This document shows positions 19,324 to 28,180 of a DNA stretch of 57,516 bases, piece by piece. The DNA lies in NCBI RefSeq assembly GCF_008757455.1, contig NZ_VCMV01000017.1, positions 1-57,516 on the forward strand, in the 5' to 3' direction. Made by a program: the position numbers and the translations under genes. Positions within the stretch are counted from its first letter, which is position 1. Each line of letters starts with the position of its first letter. The notes beneath the pieces were generated by a model. The model did no database searches. It had not been told where the DNA came from and saw nothing but the letters and a program-made list of their open reading frames with translations. The DNA is from Microvirga brassicacearum (GTDB taxonomy: Bacteria; Pseudomonadota; Alphaproteobacteria; Rhizobiales; Beijerinckiaceae).

Positions 19324-19812
19324 TCACGCTTTCGTGGGCAAATCATCAATCACGTGTTCAGCCGGCGGCCGGCCGATCGAACCGCCGAATTTCCGCGCCG
19401 TGCGCGAAGGAGGCGAGGGGAGATCACCGGCCGCAAGCCCCGCGATGATCGGACATTCCGGCCGATCATCGCCGCGGCAATGTTCGGCGAGATGGCGCAG
19501 GGTATCCGCCATGGCCTGAAGCTCCGCGGCCTTCTGTTCGAGCGCCGCCACGTGATCGAGCGCGAGGCGCTTCACGTCGGTGCTGGCGCGCGAACGATCG
19601 CGCCACAACGACACCAGCTCGCCGATCCGCTCGACCGAAAACCCGAGGTCGCGCGCACGCCGGATGAATCGCAGGTTGTGGACGTCGTTCTCCGAATAGA
19701 CCCGATAACCCGCTTCCGTGCGCACGGTCCGGGCGATCAACCCGATGCTTTCATAATAGCGGATCATCTTGGCCGAAACGCCTGATGCTTCGGCTGCCTG
19801 TCCGATATTCAT
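19324..19812 (-). CDS. cueR: Cu(I)-responsive MerR family regulator CueR
   Basis: This 162-residue dimeric activator has the MerR winged helix at the N-terminus ([20 protein letters not shown]), a dimerisation helix, and the two metal-binding cysteines Cys112 and Cys120 in the C-x7-C spacing of Cu(I)/Ag(I) sensors. A tail of about 40 residues beyond the metal loop is longer than in E. coli CueR. The start codon overlaps the copA stop by four bases, so regulator and pump are one translationally coupled operon, with the regulator second. Confidence 0.93.
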   Translation of the reverse strand: MNIGQAAEASGVSAKMIRYYESIGLIARTVRTEAGYRVYSENDVHNLRFIRRARDLGFSVERIGELVSLWRDRSRASTDVKRLALDHVAALEQKAAELQAMADTLRHLAEHCRGDDRPECPIIAGLAAGDLPSPPSRTARKFGGSIGRPPAEHVIDDLPTKA

Positions 19813-22304
19813 GCGGCCACCTCCTTGCTTGCGGGTGCCTGAAAACTGCGGAGACGCAGTGCGTTTCCGACCACGAAAACGCTGGACAGCGCCATCGCAC
19901 CGGCGGCGAAAACGGGAGACAACAGCATGCCGTTGAGCGGAAAGAGAACGCCCGCCGCCACGGGAATCAGCACGATGTTGTAGGCGAAAGCCCAGAACAG
20001 GTTCTGGCGGATGTTGCGGATCGTCGCCTGCGAAATCGCGATGGCGTTTGCGATGCCGCGCAGATCGCCCGACATCAGCACCACGTCGGCGCTTTCAATG
20101 GCGATGTCGGTGCCGGAGCCCACGGCGATGCCGACATCCGCTGCCGCGAGCGCCGGCGCGTCGTTGATGCCGTCGCCGACAAACGCGACCCGTTGTCCCG
20201 CAGCGCGCATGTCGTTCAGGACCGCGACTTTTCCATCCGGCAGGATTTCCGCGTGGACGATATCGATCCCGACCCGACGTGCGATGGCCTCGGCGGTGCG
20301 CCGGTTGTCGCCCGACACCATGGCGACCCTGAGACCCAGCGCATGAAGCGATGCGATGGCGTCCCGGGTCGTCGGCTTGATGGGATCGGCGACCGCGATG
20401 ATGGCCGCGAGCTTGCCGTCGATTGCCGCATAGAGCGGGCTCTTGCCTTCCGTCGCGAGGCGTTCCGCGACGGTGGCGAATGCAGCCGTCGAAATACCGA
20501 GTTGCTGCATATGCCGATCGGCCCCAACCGAAATCGCGCGTCCGGCGACCACGGCTGCGACGCCGAAGCCGGGAGTGGCTTCGAACGATGCCGGCTCCTC
20601 CAACGCGAGCCCACGGTTTTTTGCGGCCGCGACGATGGCATCCGCGATCGGATGCTCCGAGCGCGCTTCGACCGAGGCGACGAGGCGCAGGACCTCGTCG
20701 TCGGAAAATCCGTCCGTGACCACGAAATCGGTGAGTTCCGGGCGGCCCATGGTCAATGTGCCGGTCTTGTCGAAGGCCACGACCGAAACGTTTTTCAGAC
20801 TTTGCAGCGCTTCGCCGCGCCGAAACAGGATTCCGAGTTCCGCCGCCCGTCCGGTGCCGACCATGATCGAGGTTGGCGTGGCGAGGCCCATGGCACACGG
20901 ACAGGCGATGATCAGCACCGCAACCGCGTTCACCAGCGCGAATGTGAGCGCCGGATCTGGACCGAAGATCGACCATACGACGAATGTCAGCGCGGCCACC
21001 GCGATGACGGCGGGGACGAACCAGCCGGTGATTTCATCGACGAGCGTCTGGATCGGCAGCTTGGCGCCCTGCGCCTGCTCGACCATGCGAATGATCTGCG
21101 CCAGCACCGTGTCGGCGCCGATCTTGGTGGCGCGGAACGTGAAGCTGCCGGTCTTGTTGATGGTGCCGCCGACGACGGTTGCGCCGAGAGCTTTCTGCAC
21201 CGGCACAGGTTCGCCGGTGATCATCGATTCATCCACATAGGACGACCCGTCGATCACCTCGCCATCGACCGCGATCTTCTCGCCGGGCCGCACCTGGACG
21301 CGATCGCCCGTCACCACCTGTTCGATCGGTATCTCCGCAGCACCGCCGTCGCGCAGCACGCGTGCCGTCTTGGGTTGCAGGCCGATGAGGTGCTTGATCG
21401 CATCGGAGGTGCGCCCCTTCGCCCGTGCCTCGAGATAGCGCCCCACGAGGATCAGCGTCACGATGACGGCCGCTGCCTCATAATAGACATTGGCCGTGCC
21501 AACCGGCAGCACGCCGGGCGCGAAGGTCGCGACCAGCGAATAGAGATAGGCCGCGCTGGTGCCGACCACCACAAGCGAGTTCATCTCGGGTGCAAGGCGC
21601 AGCAGGGCCGGAACACCGGCGCGAAAAAAGCGCCATCCCGGACCGAACAGCACGAGCGTCGTCAGCGCGAACTGGATCTGCAAGTTGCGCTGATGCCCGA
21701 GCGTCGTCATGACCCAGTCGTGGAACGCCGGCACCAGATGCGAACCCATCTCGAGCACGAAAACCGGCAATGTGAGGAGCGCCGCGATCCAGACGGAACG
21801 CGCGAGCGCGGACGTGTTCTCCTCCGCGTGAACATGACCCTCATGGGCCCGGTGATCCTCTGTGATCTCGTCGGCCGCGTAGCCGGTTTTCGCCACGGCT
21901 TCTTTCAGTCTCGCCACGATATCATCACTGCCGCCGAGATAGCGGACGGACGCGCGCTCGGTTGCGAGGTTGACGGATGCGGCGGTGACGCCCGGCACCT
22001 GATGAAGCGCCTTTTCGACGCGCGAGACGCAGGACGCGCACGTCATCCCGTGGATACCGAGATCGACCTTGCTTTCGACCGGCTGATAACCCGCTTCGCG
22101 AACCGCCTCGGCGACAGCGGCCGATCGGCCGTTTGGCCCAAGCGATACCCGAGCCCGGTCCGTCGCCGGGTTCACCGCGGCTGCGGTGACGCCAGGCACA
22201 GCCAGGATCGCCTTCTCCACCCGCCGGGCACAGGAGGCGCAGGTCATGCCCCGGATCGGCAGGTCGAAGGTGATATCCCTTTGCCGTGTGTCGCCGTCAG
22301 CCAT
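19809..22304 (-). CDS. copA: copper-exporting P1B-type ATPase
   Basis: This 831-residue inner-membrane pump exports Cu(I). Two N-terminal heavy-metal-associated domains each carry a GMTCASC site (Cys22/Cys25 and Cys89/Cys92). Eight membrane helices follow, with the CPC transport motif near residues 466-468, the phosphorylation site DKTGT beginning at Asp512, the TGE actuator loop (MITGEPVP) and the hinge [11 protein letters not shown] His-containing stretch ([12 protein letters not shown]) sits between the second metal domain and the first helix. It heads the copA-cueR operon under a CueR-type promoter. Confidence 0.96.
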   Translation of the reverse strand: MADGDTRQRDITFDLPIRGMTCASCARRVEKAILAVPGVTAAAVNPATDRARVSLGPNGRSAAVAEAVREAGYQPVESKVDLGIHGMTCASCVSRVEKALHQVPGVTAASVNLATERASVRYLGGSDDIVARLKEAVAKTGYAADEITEDHRAHEGHVHAEENTSALARSVWIAALLTLPVFVLEMGSHLVPAFHDWVMTTLGHQRNLQIQFALTTLVLFGPGWRFFRAGVPALLRLAPEMNSLVVVGTSAAYLYSLVATFAPGVLPVGTANVYYEAAAVIVTLILVGRYLEARAKGRTSDAIKHLIGLQPKTARVLRDGGAAEIPIEQVVTGDRVQVRPGEKIAVDGEVIDGSSYVDESMITGEPVPVQKALGATVVGGTINKTGSFTFRATKIGADTVLAQIIRMVEQAQGAKLPIQTLVDEITGWFVPAVIAVAALTFVVWSIFGPDPALTFALVNAVAVLIIACPCAMGLATPTSIMVGTGRAAELGILFRRGEALQSLKNVSVVAFDKTGTLTMGRPELTDFVVTDGFSDDEVLRLVASVEARSEHPIADAIVAAAKNRGLALEEPASFEATPGFGVAAVVAGRAISVGADRHMQQLGISTAAFATVAERLATEGKSPLYAAIDGKLAAIIAVADPIKPTTRDAIASLHALGLRVAMVSGDNRRTAEAIARRVGIDIVHAEILPDGKVAVLNDMRAAGQRVAFVGDGINDAPALAAADVGIAVGSGTDIAIESADVVLMSGDLRGIANAIAISQATIRNIRQNLFWAFAYNIVLIPVAAGVLFPLNGMLLSPVFAAGAMALSSVFVVGNALRLRSFQAPASKEVAA

Positions 22305-22337
22305 CTCGGATCTCCAGTTTTAATGTATCAGGCCGAG

Positions 22338-22369
22338 ACTCTTGATCCTTCCAATGATGGGAAGGTCAA
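22338..22369 (-). promoter_or_regulatory. CueR-type operator and promoter of copA
   Basis: On the minus strand TTGACC (22369-22364) serves as the -35 box and overlaps the dyad ACCTTCCCATCATTGGAAGG (22366-22347), the canonical Cu(I) MerR-family operator. The -10 box is weak (AAGAGT) at an overlong 19-20 bp spacing, as expected for promoters that need CueR to untwist the DNA. It lies about 35 bases before the copA start. Confidence 0.88.
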
Positions 22370-22552
22370 GGACCATTTGCAAGATGAACCGCCGGGCGCA
22401 TCTCCCGGAGATATGCCCAAGCTTAAAGCCAGAGGGCGTCTCGTGTCATGGAGTTACGTTCGCGCAGCTGCGACGACACGCAATCTGGAACCGCGCTGGA
22501 GATGGGCGATTGATCCCGCACGTTTGCCGGGCGCGCGAAGGTTCGCCGTTGT

Positions 22553-23425
22553 GTGCGAGCGTCAGGTCCGTATGATCGAAAATCCGCCCTCTCGCCCGGC
22601 AGTCTTTCCGTGAAGCATTCCGACAAGCAGGGCAGGGTCCTGCGGATCCTGACCTACAACGTGCACCGCTGGCTCGGGACGGATCGAAAGATCGACCCCG
22701 AGCGCATCAGCGATGTCATCGCGTCGTGCGAACCCGATATCGTGGCCCTGCAGGAAGTCCGCGTGGGCAAGATCGACAAGGGAAAGGCGGATCAAGCCGC
22801 CGTCGTTGCCGACCGACTCGGCATGGAACTCCATTTTCAACCGACGATCCGCATTCTCGGCGAGCAATACGGTATCGCGGTTCTCAGCCGGCATCCCTCG
22901 CAGGTGGTCAAATCGGGACGCCTCCCAAGTCTGTCGCCCGGTCCGGCTTTCGAGAAGCGCAGCGCGCTCTGGGTCGCCGTCGACGTGGATGGGCACCCGG
23001 TGCAGGTGGTGAATGCCCACCTGTCGCTGCGCTCGCGCGAGAGGCGGGCTCAGGCAGCGGCTCTTCTGGGAAGCGAGTGGATCGGCCACCCCGACTGCGC
23101 CGAGCCGGCGATCCTGCTCGGAGATTTCAACGCGCCGCCTTACTCGCGCTCCTATCGGCTCTTCGCCGGCCGGATGCGCGACGCGCAACTCTCCAACCCG
23201 TCGGGCGAGCCTCAGCCGACCTTCCACACCCGCGCACCGGTGCTGCGGCTCGATCACATGTTCGTCACATCATCGATCGAGGTGATGAGTGCGGCCCCGG
23301 TGCGAACGGCGCTCGCGCGCGTCGCATCGGATCACTTTCCCCTGCTGGCCGAGGTGCGGGTTTCCAGCCGCTCGCGGATCGTCGGCACCGCGCACGCGCA
23401 TTTGGGAGAGGCCGAACTGCTGTAG
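22553..23425 (+). CDS. endonuclease/exonuclease/phosphatase family protein
   Basis: The fold of this family (DNase I / sphingomyelinase-like) is clear from RILTYNVHRW, DIVALQEVR (metal-binding Glu), NAHLSLR, LLGDFNAPP (catalytic Asp/Asn) and RVASDHFPLLAEV (catalytic Asp-His) in the right order. Substrate may be a nucleic acid, phospholipid or small phosphodiester; sequence alone does not decide. Homology begins near residue 30, and there is no in-frame ATG; GTG 22553 with GAAGG upstream or GTG 22610 are the possible starts. It is divergent from copA. Confidence 0.85.
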   Translation: MRASGPYDRKSALSPGSLSVKHSDKQGRVLRILTYNVHRWLGTDRKIDPERISDVIASCEPDIVALQEVRVGKIDKGKADQAAVVADRLGMELHFQPTIRILGEQYGIAVLSRHPSQVVKSGRLPSLSPGPAFEKRSALWVAVDVDGHPVQVVNAHLSLRSRERRAQAAALLGSEWIGHPDCAEPAILLGDFNAPPYSRSYRLFAGRMRDAQLSNPSGEPQPTFHTRAPVLRLDHMFVTSSIEVMSAAPVRTALARVASDHFPLLAEVRVSSRSRIVGTAHAHLGEAELL

Positions 23426-23499
23426 GAAATGACGTTGCGGAACCTCGATCCGCGCACTAGCTTCCGTGGCTCGACGAACAAAAGAGGCATGGATATCAA

Positions 23500-24114
23500 A
23501 TGAAGCTCTTTCATACCCCGGGCGCGTGCTCGCTCGCTCCCCACATCGTTGCGCTGGAGGCGGGCCTCCCGGCCACATATGAGAAGGTGGATCTTCGGGC
23601 CAAGAGGACAGCGACCGGCGCCGACTTTACGCAGATCAACCCGAAAGGGTATGTTCCGACCCTGCAACTCGATAATGGCGAGGTGCTCACCGAAGTCTCC
23701 GCGCTCATCCAGTATCTTGCCGACCAGGCGCCGAAAAGCGGTCTCCTTCCAGAAGTCGGCTCCGCCGATCGCTACCGGGTGCTGGAGTGGATCGGTTTCA
23801 TCAGCACCGAATTGCACATGCGCTTCAGCCCGCTTTTCAAGCCCGACACACCGGAGGCCTACAAGACGATCCTGATCGCCAATCTGCATCGCCGCCTGGC
23901 CTATCTCGATGAGGCTCTCGCGGGCCGCTCATATCTGACGGGCGACCGCTTCACGGTTGCCGACGCCTACGCGTTCACGATTCTGCGGTGGAGCGAGCCG
24001 ATGAAGATCGACATCTCCGGCTACAAGAACATTGCGGCCTATATGAACCGCGTCGCACAGCGCGAGCAGGTGCGGCAGGCCTTGCAGGACGAGGGCCTGC
24101 TCAAGGCGGCCTGA
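23500..24114 (+). CDS. gstA: glutathione S-transferase (beta-class like)
   Basis: This 204-residue protein starts with the thioredoxin-fold domain MKLFHTPGACSLAPHIVALE, where the Cys10 of beta-class GSTs is present (GACS), then NPKGYVPTLQLDNG (cis-Pro) and the glutathione-binding LTEVSALIQYL. The all-alpha C-terminal domain includes the FTVADAY capping box. It should conjugate glutathione to electrophiles or act as a thiol-dependent reductase in the cytoplasm. It stands alone between the EEP protein and a hairpin-rich gap. Confidence 0.92.
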   Translation: MKLFHTPGACSLAPHIVALEAGLPATYEKVDLRAKRTATGADFTQINPKGYVPTLQLDNGEVLTEVSALIQYLADQAPKSGLLPEVGSADRYRVLEWIGFISTELHMRFSPLFKPDTPEAYKTILIANLHRRLAYLDEALAGRSYLTGDRFTVADAYAFTILRWSEPMKIDISGYKNIAAYMNRVAQREQVRQALQDEGLLKAA

Positions 24115-24141
24115 CCCCCACGCCGGTGCTGCGCGACGAAG

Positions 24142-24200
24142 AGGGGGGCGCCGCCCCCCTTGCCCTGCGGATGCCTCTGGACTGGCGCGCCCAGAGGCAT
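24142..24200 (+). terminator. paired GC-rich hairpins behind gst
   Basis: Two inverted repeats follow the gst stop: GGGGGGCG/CGCCCCCC at 24143-24159 and ATGCCTCTGG/CCAGAGGCAT at 24171-24200 (10-bp perfect stem, ten-base loop). There is no clear U-tract, so they may act as RNA-stabilising or factor-assisted termination structures. Confidence 0.45.
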
Positions 24201-24226
24201 AAGACGTGATCGATTTCAATATGTTG

Positions 24227-24275
24227 GAGCATGATGTCGGTCGAAAACCGTTGCGTACTTTTCGGCATCATGCTC
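24227..24275. repeat. rhizobial-type 49-bp palindromic element
   Basis: GAGCATGATGTCGGTCGAAA is mirrored by TTTTCGGCATCATGCTC around a short centre. This matches the widespread Hyphomicrobiales palindromes of the form GAGCATGAT...ATCATGCTC. It lies 30 bases before the glycosyltransferase start. Confidence 0.75.
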
Positions 24276-24306
24276 TAGGCAGCCTGAAATACGGCGCCAT
24301 CACATC

Positions 24307-25092
24307 ATGCTCCCAGTCTCCGTCTTCATCATCGCCAAGAACGAAGCCGATCGGATCGGCGACACGATCCGGGCGGTGCGGCACCTGACCGACGACCTCG
24401 TCGTGGTGGATTCGGGCTCGACCGACGCGACCCGGAGCATCGCCGGCGAGCTTGGCGCGCGTGTCATCGAAAACCCCTGGCCGGGCTACGGTCCGCAAAA
24501 GCGCTTTGCGGAGGACCAGTGCCGCCACGACTGGCTGCTGAACCTCGACGCCGACGAGGTCGTTCCACCCGATCTTGCCGGTGAGATCGAAAAGCTGTTC
24601 TCCGCCGGAGAGCCCGCGGCGCAGGCCTATCGCCTTCGCATCGCGGAGGTTTTTCCCGGCGAGGCCGCACCTCACACTCTCGCCTACGCGCTTGCCCCGG
24701 TCCGGCTCTATCGCAAGGATCGGGGGCGGTATTCTCCGTCGCCGGTGCATGACCGGGTGGACCTGCAACCCGGCACCAGAGTTGCGGCCTTGAAGGGCGT
24801 GGTGCACCACCGGTCCGTGCGCTCCCTCGGCGATCAACTCGACAAGCTCAATCGCTATTCCGACCAGCAGGCGAGCGATCTCGAAGCGCGCGGCGTCGCC
24901 ATTCCCACATGGCGCGTCTATTTCGAGCTTCCCGCCGCATTCCTGAAAGCCTATTTCGGCCGGCGTCATGCGCTTCGCGGCACCTACGGTTTTCTCACCG
25001 CGATGAACTACGCGATCTCACGCCATCTCCGGCTCGCCAAACATTACGAACGCCGCCGGCTGCAAAAGCGCGACCCCGAGTCGAAAAGCTAG
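24307..25092 (+). CDS. family 2 glycosyltransferase (WaaE/KdtX-like)
   Basis: The 261-residue protein has a GT-A fold: PVSVFIIAKNEADRIGDTI at the N-terminus, VVVDSGSTDAT, and the metal-binding NLDADEVVP. The remaining part, with RLYRKDRGRYSPSPVHDRV, resembles bacterial lipopolysaccharide core glucosyltransferases (WaaE/KdtX). A hydrophobic/aromatic C-terminal region and a basic tail suggest inner-membrane association. No other LPS genes are adjacent, so the exact acceptor is not known. Confidence 0.88.
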   Translation: MLPVSVFIIAKNEADRIGDTIRAVRHLTDDLVVVDSGSTDATRSIAGELGARVIENPWPGYGPQKRFAEDQCRHDWLLNLDADEVVPPDLAGEIEKLFSAGEPAAQAYRLRIAEVFPGEAAPHTLAYALAPVRLYRKDRGRYSPSPVHDRVDLQPGTRVAALKGVVHHRSVRSLGDQLDKLNRYSDQQASDLEARGVAIPTWRVYFELPAAFLKAYFGRRHALRGTYGFLTAMNYAISRHLRLAKHYERRRLQKRDPESKS

Positions 25093-25145
25093 AGCCTTAT
25101 TTTTGGGTGAAGTGAATGCGGATCGCTTTCACGGCGCACAACCGC

Positions 25146-25499
25146 TTACACCGCCGCGATGATGCGGATTTCGAGCGCGTAATCCGGATCGGCCAGTTTC
25201 GACTCGACGCAGACCCTTGCCGGCGCATGACCCGGCGCGATCCACGCATCCCAGATCTCGTTCATGGCCTCATAAGACGCGATGTCGCTGAGCCAGATCG
25301 TGGCGTGCAGAACGCGCGACTTGTCGCTGCCGATCTCGGCAAGCGACATGTCGATCTGACTCAGAATGTCGGCCGTTTGCGCGCCGACGGCGTCGCCTGC
25401 GCTCTCTTCGGGAACGTAGCCGGAAAAATAAGCCGTGCCGTCATGGATAGCGATATCGCAGTAGCATGCCGCGACGCCGATGCGCCTGATGTTCGTCAT
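25146..25499 (-). CDS. RidA/YjgF family protein
   Basis: This 117-residue protein shows the YjgF fold: FSGYVPEE, the segment QTADILSQIDMSLAEIGSD, and ARVCVESKLADPDYALEIRI with the conserved Arg that contacts the substrate carboxylate in RidA. RidA proteins trimerise and deaminate reactive enamines or imines from PLP enzymes, but many paralogues have other roles. The start is placed at ATG 25499, with GAGAGGA eight bases upstream; the ORF is open further to 25535. The rnk-like gene lies 37 bases upstream and may share its transcript. Confidence 0.82.
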   Translation of the reverse strand: MTNIRRIGVAACYCDIAIHDGTAYFSGYVPEESAGDAVGAQTADILSQIDMSLAEIGSDKSRVLHATIWLSDIASYEAMNEIWDAWIAPGHAPARVCVESKLADPDYALEIRIIAAV

Positions 25500-25536
25500 T
25501 CGCCGGTCCTCTCGCACACGCGTGAAAGGCTGCATA

Positions 25537-25950
25537 TCACGCGGCCACCGTGTCCTCCACCGAGAGCACCTGCAAGCAGTGAATTTCGCCAGTGCGGTTC
25601 GGCCATGTAATCGATTGGCCCTCCGTCAAACCGATCAGCGCGGCGCCGATGGGTGTCAGCACAGAGATGCGCTTTTCCTCGATGTTGGCGTCTTCCGGAA
25701 AGACCAGCGTGACACGCTCCGTCCGGCCCCGTTGCTCGTCACGAAATGTCAGGGTCGAACCCATGGTGACCAGTTTGGCGGGGACCTGTCCGCGCCGCAC
25801 GATTTTCGCGCGCTCCAGTTCCACGGAGAGATAGTCCGACACTTCGGGCATGCGGCTGGCGGCGGCCGCGGCCAAGCGCGACAGCCGAACGTGATCAGCC
25901 TCCATCATCACGATTTTCGGACGGCGTGGGGTGCGTGTAGCAGACGTCAT
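25537..25950 (-). CDS. rnk: Rnk/GreA-type nucleoside diphosphate kinase regulator
   Basis: The 137-residue protein has a short helical N-terminus and the GreA/GreB C-terminal domain (about residues 45-130): STLTFRD, ERVTLVFPEDAN, ISVLTPIGAALIGLTEGQ and the W-P-x-R-x-G ending. This is the organisation of Rnk, which binds RNA polymerase through the GreA-type domain but lacks the long coiled coil with catalytic acids, and competes with Gre factors. ATG 25950 is chosen over an in-frame TTG at 25962. Confidence 0.85.
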   Translation of the reverse strand: MTSATRTPRRPKIVMMEADHVRLSRLAAAAASRMPEVSDYLSVELERAKIVRRGQVPAKLVTMGSTLTFRDEQRGRTERVTLVFPEDANIEEKRISVLTPIGAALIGLTEGQSITWPNRTGEIHCLQVLSVEDTVAA

Positions 25951-26371
25951 GGGAACTCTCAAAAAATAGGCGCCGAGCGGCGTTTTGAACGCCTCGGATC
26001 AAGGGCGGCGCGGATCGTCAAAAAAAGGGATTGGAGCAGCCTCCCGAGCAGGGACGCGCGGCGTCGCTGACTCGGGCTAAGAATGCCAGATGAGTAAACC
26101 CGCGTCCCGCAGGCCTCGGCAATATGAAGCGAAATGGCTCATGGCCGACAAGCTACCGCCCGGCCGGATTTTGTCAAATCATGCATTCCGGAACCCATAG
26201 CGGTGCCGGCAAGCTTTTGATCAAGCATTGCTTTTTTCACCCGCTGCGGCACCGCTTGCGCCAAGTCGCGGAGGGCAAAACGACCCGCTTTTGGAGCTTG
26301 ACGAGAGGCCCCTGTTCGCGTCTATTGCGCCACCTGTGCGGAACCCAAGATTTCCTCTTGTTTCCGCACCC

Positions 26372-26462
26372 GGAGACGTGGCCGAGCGGCTGAAGGCACT
26401 CGTTTGCTAAATGAGCATACCCCAAAAGGGTATCGAGGGTTCGAATCCCTCCGTCTCCGCCA
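26372..26462 (+). tRNA. tRNA-Ser (GCU)
   Basis: A 91-nt type II tRNA with encoded CCA: acceptor GGAGACG/CGTCTCC, anticodon loop TTGCTAA giving GCT (reads AGC/AGU), a long variable arm ATACCCCAAAAGGGTAT and T-arm GAGGG-TTCGAAT-CCCTC. The sequence downstream turns AT-rich at once and the gene content becomes accessory, which is typical of an integration target, but I see no second copy of the 3' end. Confidence 0.97.
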
Positions 26463-27170
26463 AATATCACAGCTATTTATTTAAATTTGCTAACGAATTT
26501 TAACTGAATCCAACAGGGCCCCTATTTCTGCTCCTACTTTGAATCCGGATGCGGGGCACGGTGGCGGACCTGTACGGACAATTGGCGGGCCGGGAGGCTG
26601 AACGACCTACCACGACACGTTCGCCGTTGATCGGTCTTGGCGGGCTTTGTTTGGGAGGAGGTCCGGTTAGCCAATAACCCCAACGGATCGCAAGCGCCCG
26701 ACGCATCTCATCGCACACGAAGAGCAGGATGAGACGGCGCAACGGTACCCATCCGTTTGGCAATGCTGTCGATACGCTGTGAAGTCATCAAAGATATGGG
26801 CTGTCCTGGTTGCCGCGGCATTCATGCGGCAGGCTGCGCATGGAGCGATCCCACGTTTGCTTCTGCCGCCGCCGGGCGTATCCCGGCGACCTCCGACTCA
26901 GCCTCGATTATCTGGCTGCACAAACAGGTCATGAGCACGCTTGCGGCGAGCGGCGGCAAGATTCCCGACGACCGCGGGACAAGGGCACGGCCGGCTACGA
27001 CATCGCCGCCAGCGTTGGCAGCGAAGACGGGCGGTCCTCACGAAATAGATCACCGCAGTGTTGCAGGATCGCCTCGGTTTGCTGCTGGCGAGCACTTCGG
27101 CCGTGGTGGGAGTTTACGAGCGGGAGGGGAGCATCCATCCTGAGAGCCGATATAGGCAGGGAGATCGACC
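26463..27170. other. gap without a recognisable gene
   Basis: About 700 bases after tRNA-Ser. The first 60 are AT-rich. Several open frames exist (for example 26757-27143 on the plus strand) but none has a familiar motif or a good ribosome binding site, and the frames conflict. I read it as decayed sequence, perhaps the scar of an integrated element. Confidence 0.5.
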
Positions 27171-27836
27171 ATGGGTTGGCGTCAGGTTGCGTCCGTCATC
27201 ACCCTTGCGGTCTCCAGCGGATGCCTCGTGGACAACGCCCAGGCCACCGAGGGCGGCGCCAGCCTCTTTATTCCGGGCGCCCACGGCCCCGGGGCAGGCA
27301 TCGTTCCGCCGCCCGGCTTCTATTTCGCCAACGACTTCTTTGCCTATTCCGGCGAGCTAAGCGGCGGCCGCCGGGTCCAGATCGGCGGCGCGGTGCCGGC
27401 AGATATTCAGACCGAGGTCCGGGCCGACTTCCTGACCGCCACCTGGGTCATGCCCTTCGACATTCTCGGCGGACGGCTCGCCGTCGGCCTCAGGCTGCCG
27501 CTCGGTGTGCCGCGGGTCAGCGCCGGCATGCTGATCGAGGCGCCGCGCCTGGGCCGCACATTCGCATTCAGTCAGCGCGATGCCTCCTTCGTTCTCGGCG
27601 TTCCATTGGTGGCGAGCCGTCCTCTGAATATTGTCCTTGGGGCCGGCCGCAAATTCGCCGAGGACGGATCGTTGACGCTGATCCTGTCGAGCGACGAGTG
27701 CGAGGACGAAGCGGGCAAGGCCAATTGGCTTCCCACGCCGAACGACCAGTTCGCGCCGATCGTGCGCACCTATGTGCCGACTGCTCCGATCCTGAACGGA
27801 AGCTATAAGCTGCCGGACGTCGAACGCGCCCGCTGA
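27171..27836 (+). CDS. chimeric ORF: porin-like N-half fused to DUF1214 C-half
   Basis: The 221-residue product begins with a signal-like segment, then EGGASLFIPGAHGPGAGIVP and a beta-strand-rich stretch to about residue 142 that match the start of the Phenol_MetA_deg/SphA-type outer-membrane family (normally near 300 residues). From about residue 152 to the end, DGSLTLILSSDE, NWLPTPNDQFAPIVRTYVP and LNGSYKLPDVER match the C-terminal strand pattern of DUF1214 proteins, an unrelated family. Neither domain is complete. This looks like an in-frame deletion fusion of two neighbouring genes; the protein may be non-functional. AGGGAG precedes the ATG. Confidence 0.55.
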   Translation: MGWRQVASVITLAVSSGCLVDNAQATEGGASLFIPGAHGPGAGIVPPPGFYFANDFFAYSGELSGGRRVQIGGAVPADIQTEVRADFLTATWVMPFDILGGRLAVGLRLPLGVPRVSAGMLIEAPRLGRTFAFSQRDASFVLGVPLVASRPLNIVLGAGRKFAEDGSLTLILSSDECEDEAGKANWLPTPNDQFAPIVRTYVPTAPILNGSYKLPDVERAR

Positions 27837-28180
27837 GGGAACGACTGCTTTTGCGCCGCGCCGCTTGTTCGATTCCGTCCGGCATTGGCGCGAACCAGAC
27901 ATTAGAGAGCGCGCCGCAATAACCCCTCCTGACACAACTCGGAAGTACGACCATGGTCGGCTTGCTGCCGACAAGCAGACGTTAAATGCCGTCATTAGAG
28001 ATCAAACTCTGACCCGGAGTCGACGTAAAGGAGACGGACCCGAGGTGCTGGTTGCGGCCCTCGGGGTCGTTGACAAAAAACGATCAGAGGGCGCTTGATT
28101 AGTCTATGGGGTCGCGATCCCCTCACGAGGCGCCATGCCAAGAATCGCGTCCAGCTCTCTTTCAGCGAGGACGCGTCGCT
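27837..28180. other. intergenic stretch before MFS gene
   Basis: No gene is recognised in these 344 bases. A TTGACA at 28070-28075 could be a -35 box for the following transporter gene, with only weak -10 candidates downstream. Confidence 0.4.

Noticed and set aside
19785..22613. 942-residue open frame antisense to copA
   Set aside because: Its translation is rich in His, Arg and Asp with no motif, and it is the mirror of a well-supported gene; high GC produces such shadow frames.
26757..27143. 128-residue ORF before the chimeric gene
   Set aside because: No family features, no clear ribosome binding site, and it conflicts with other open frames in decayed DNA.
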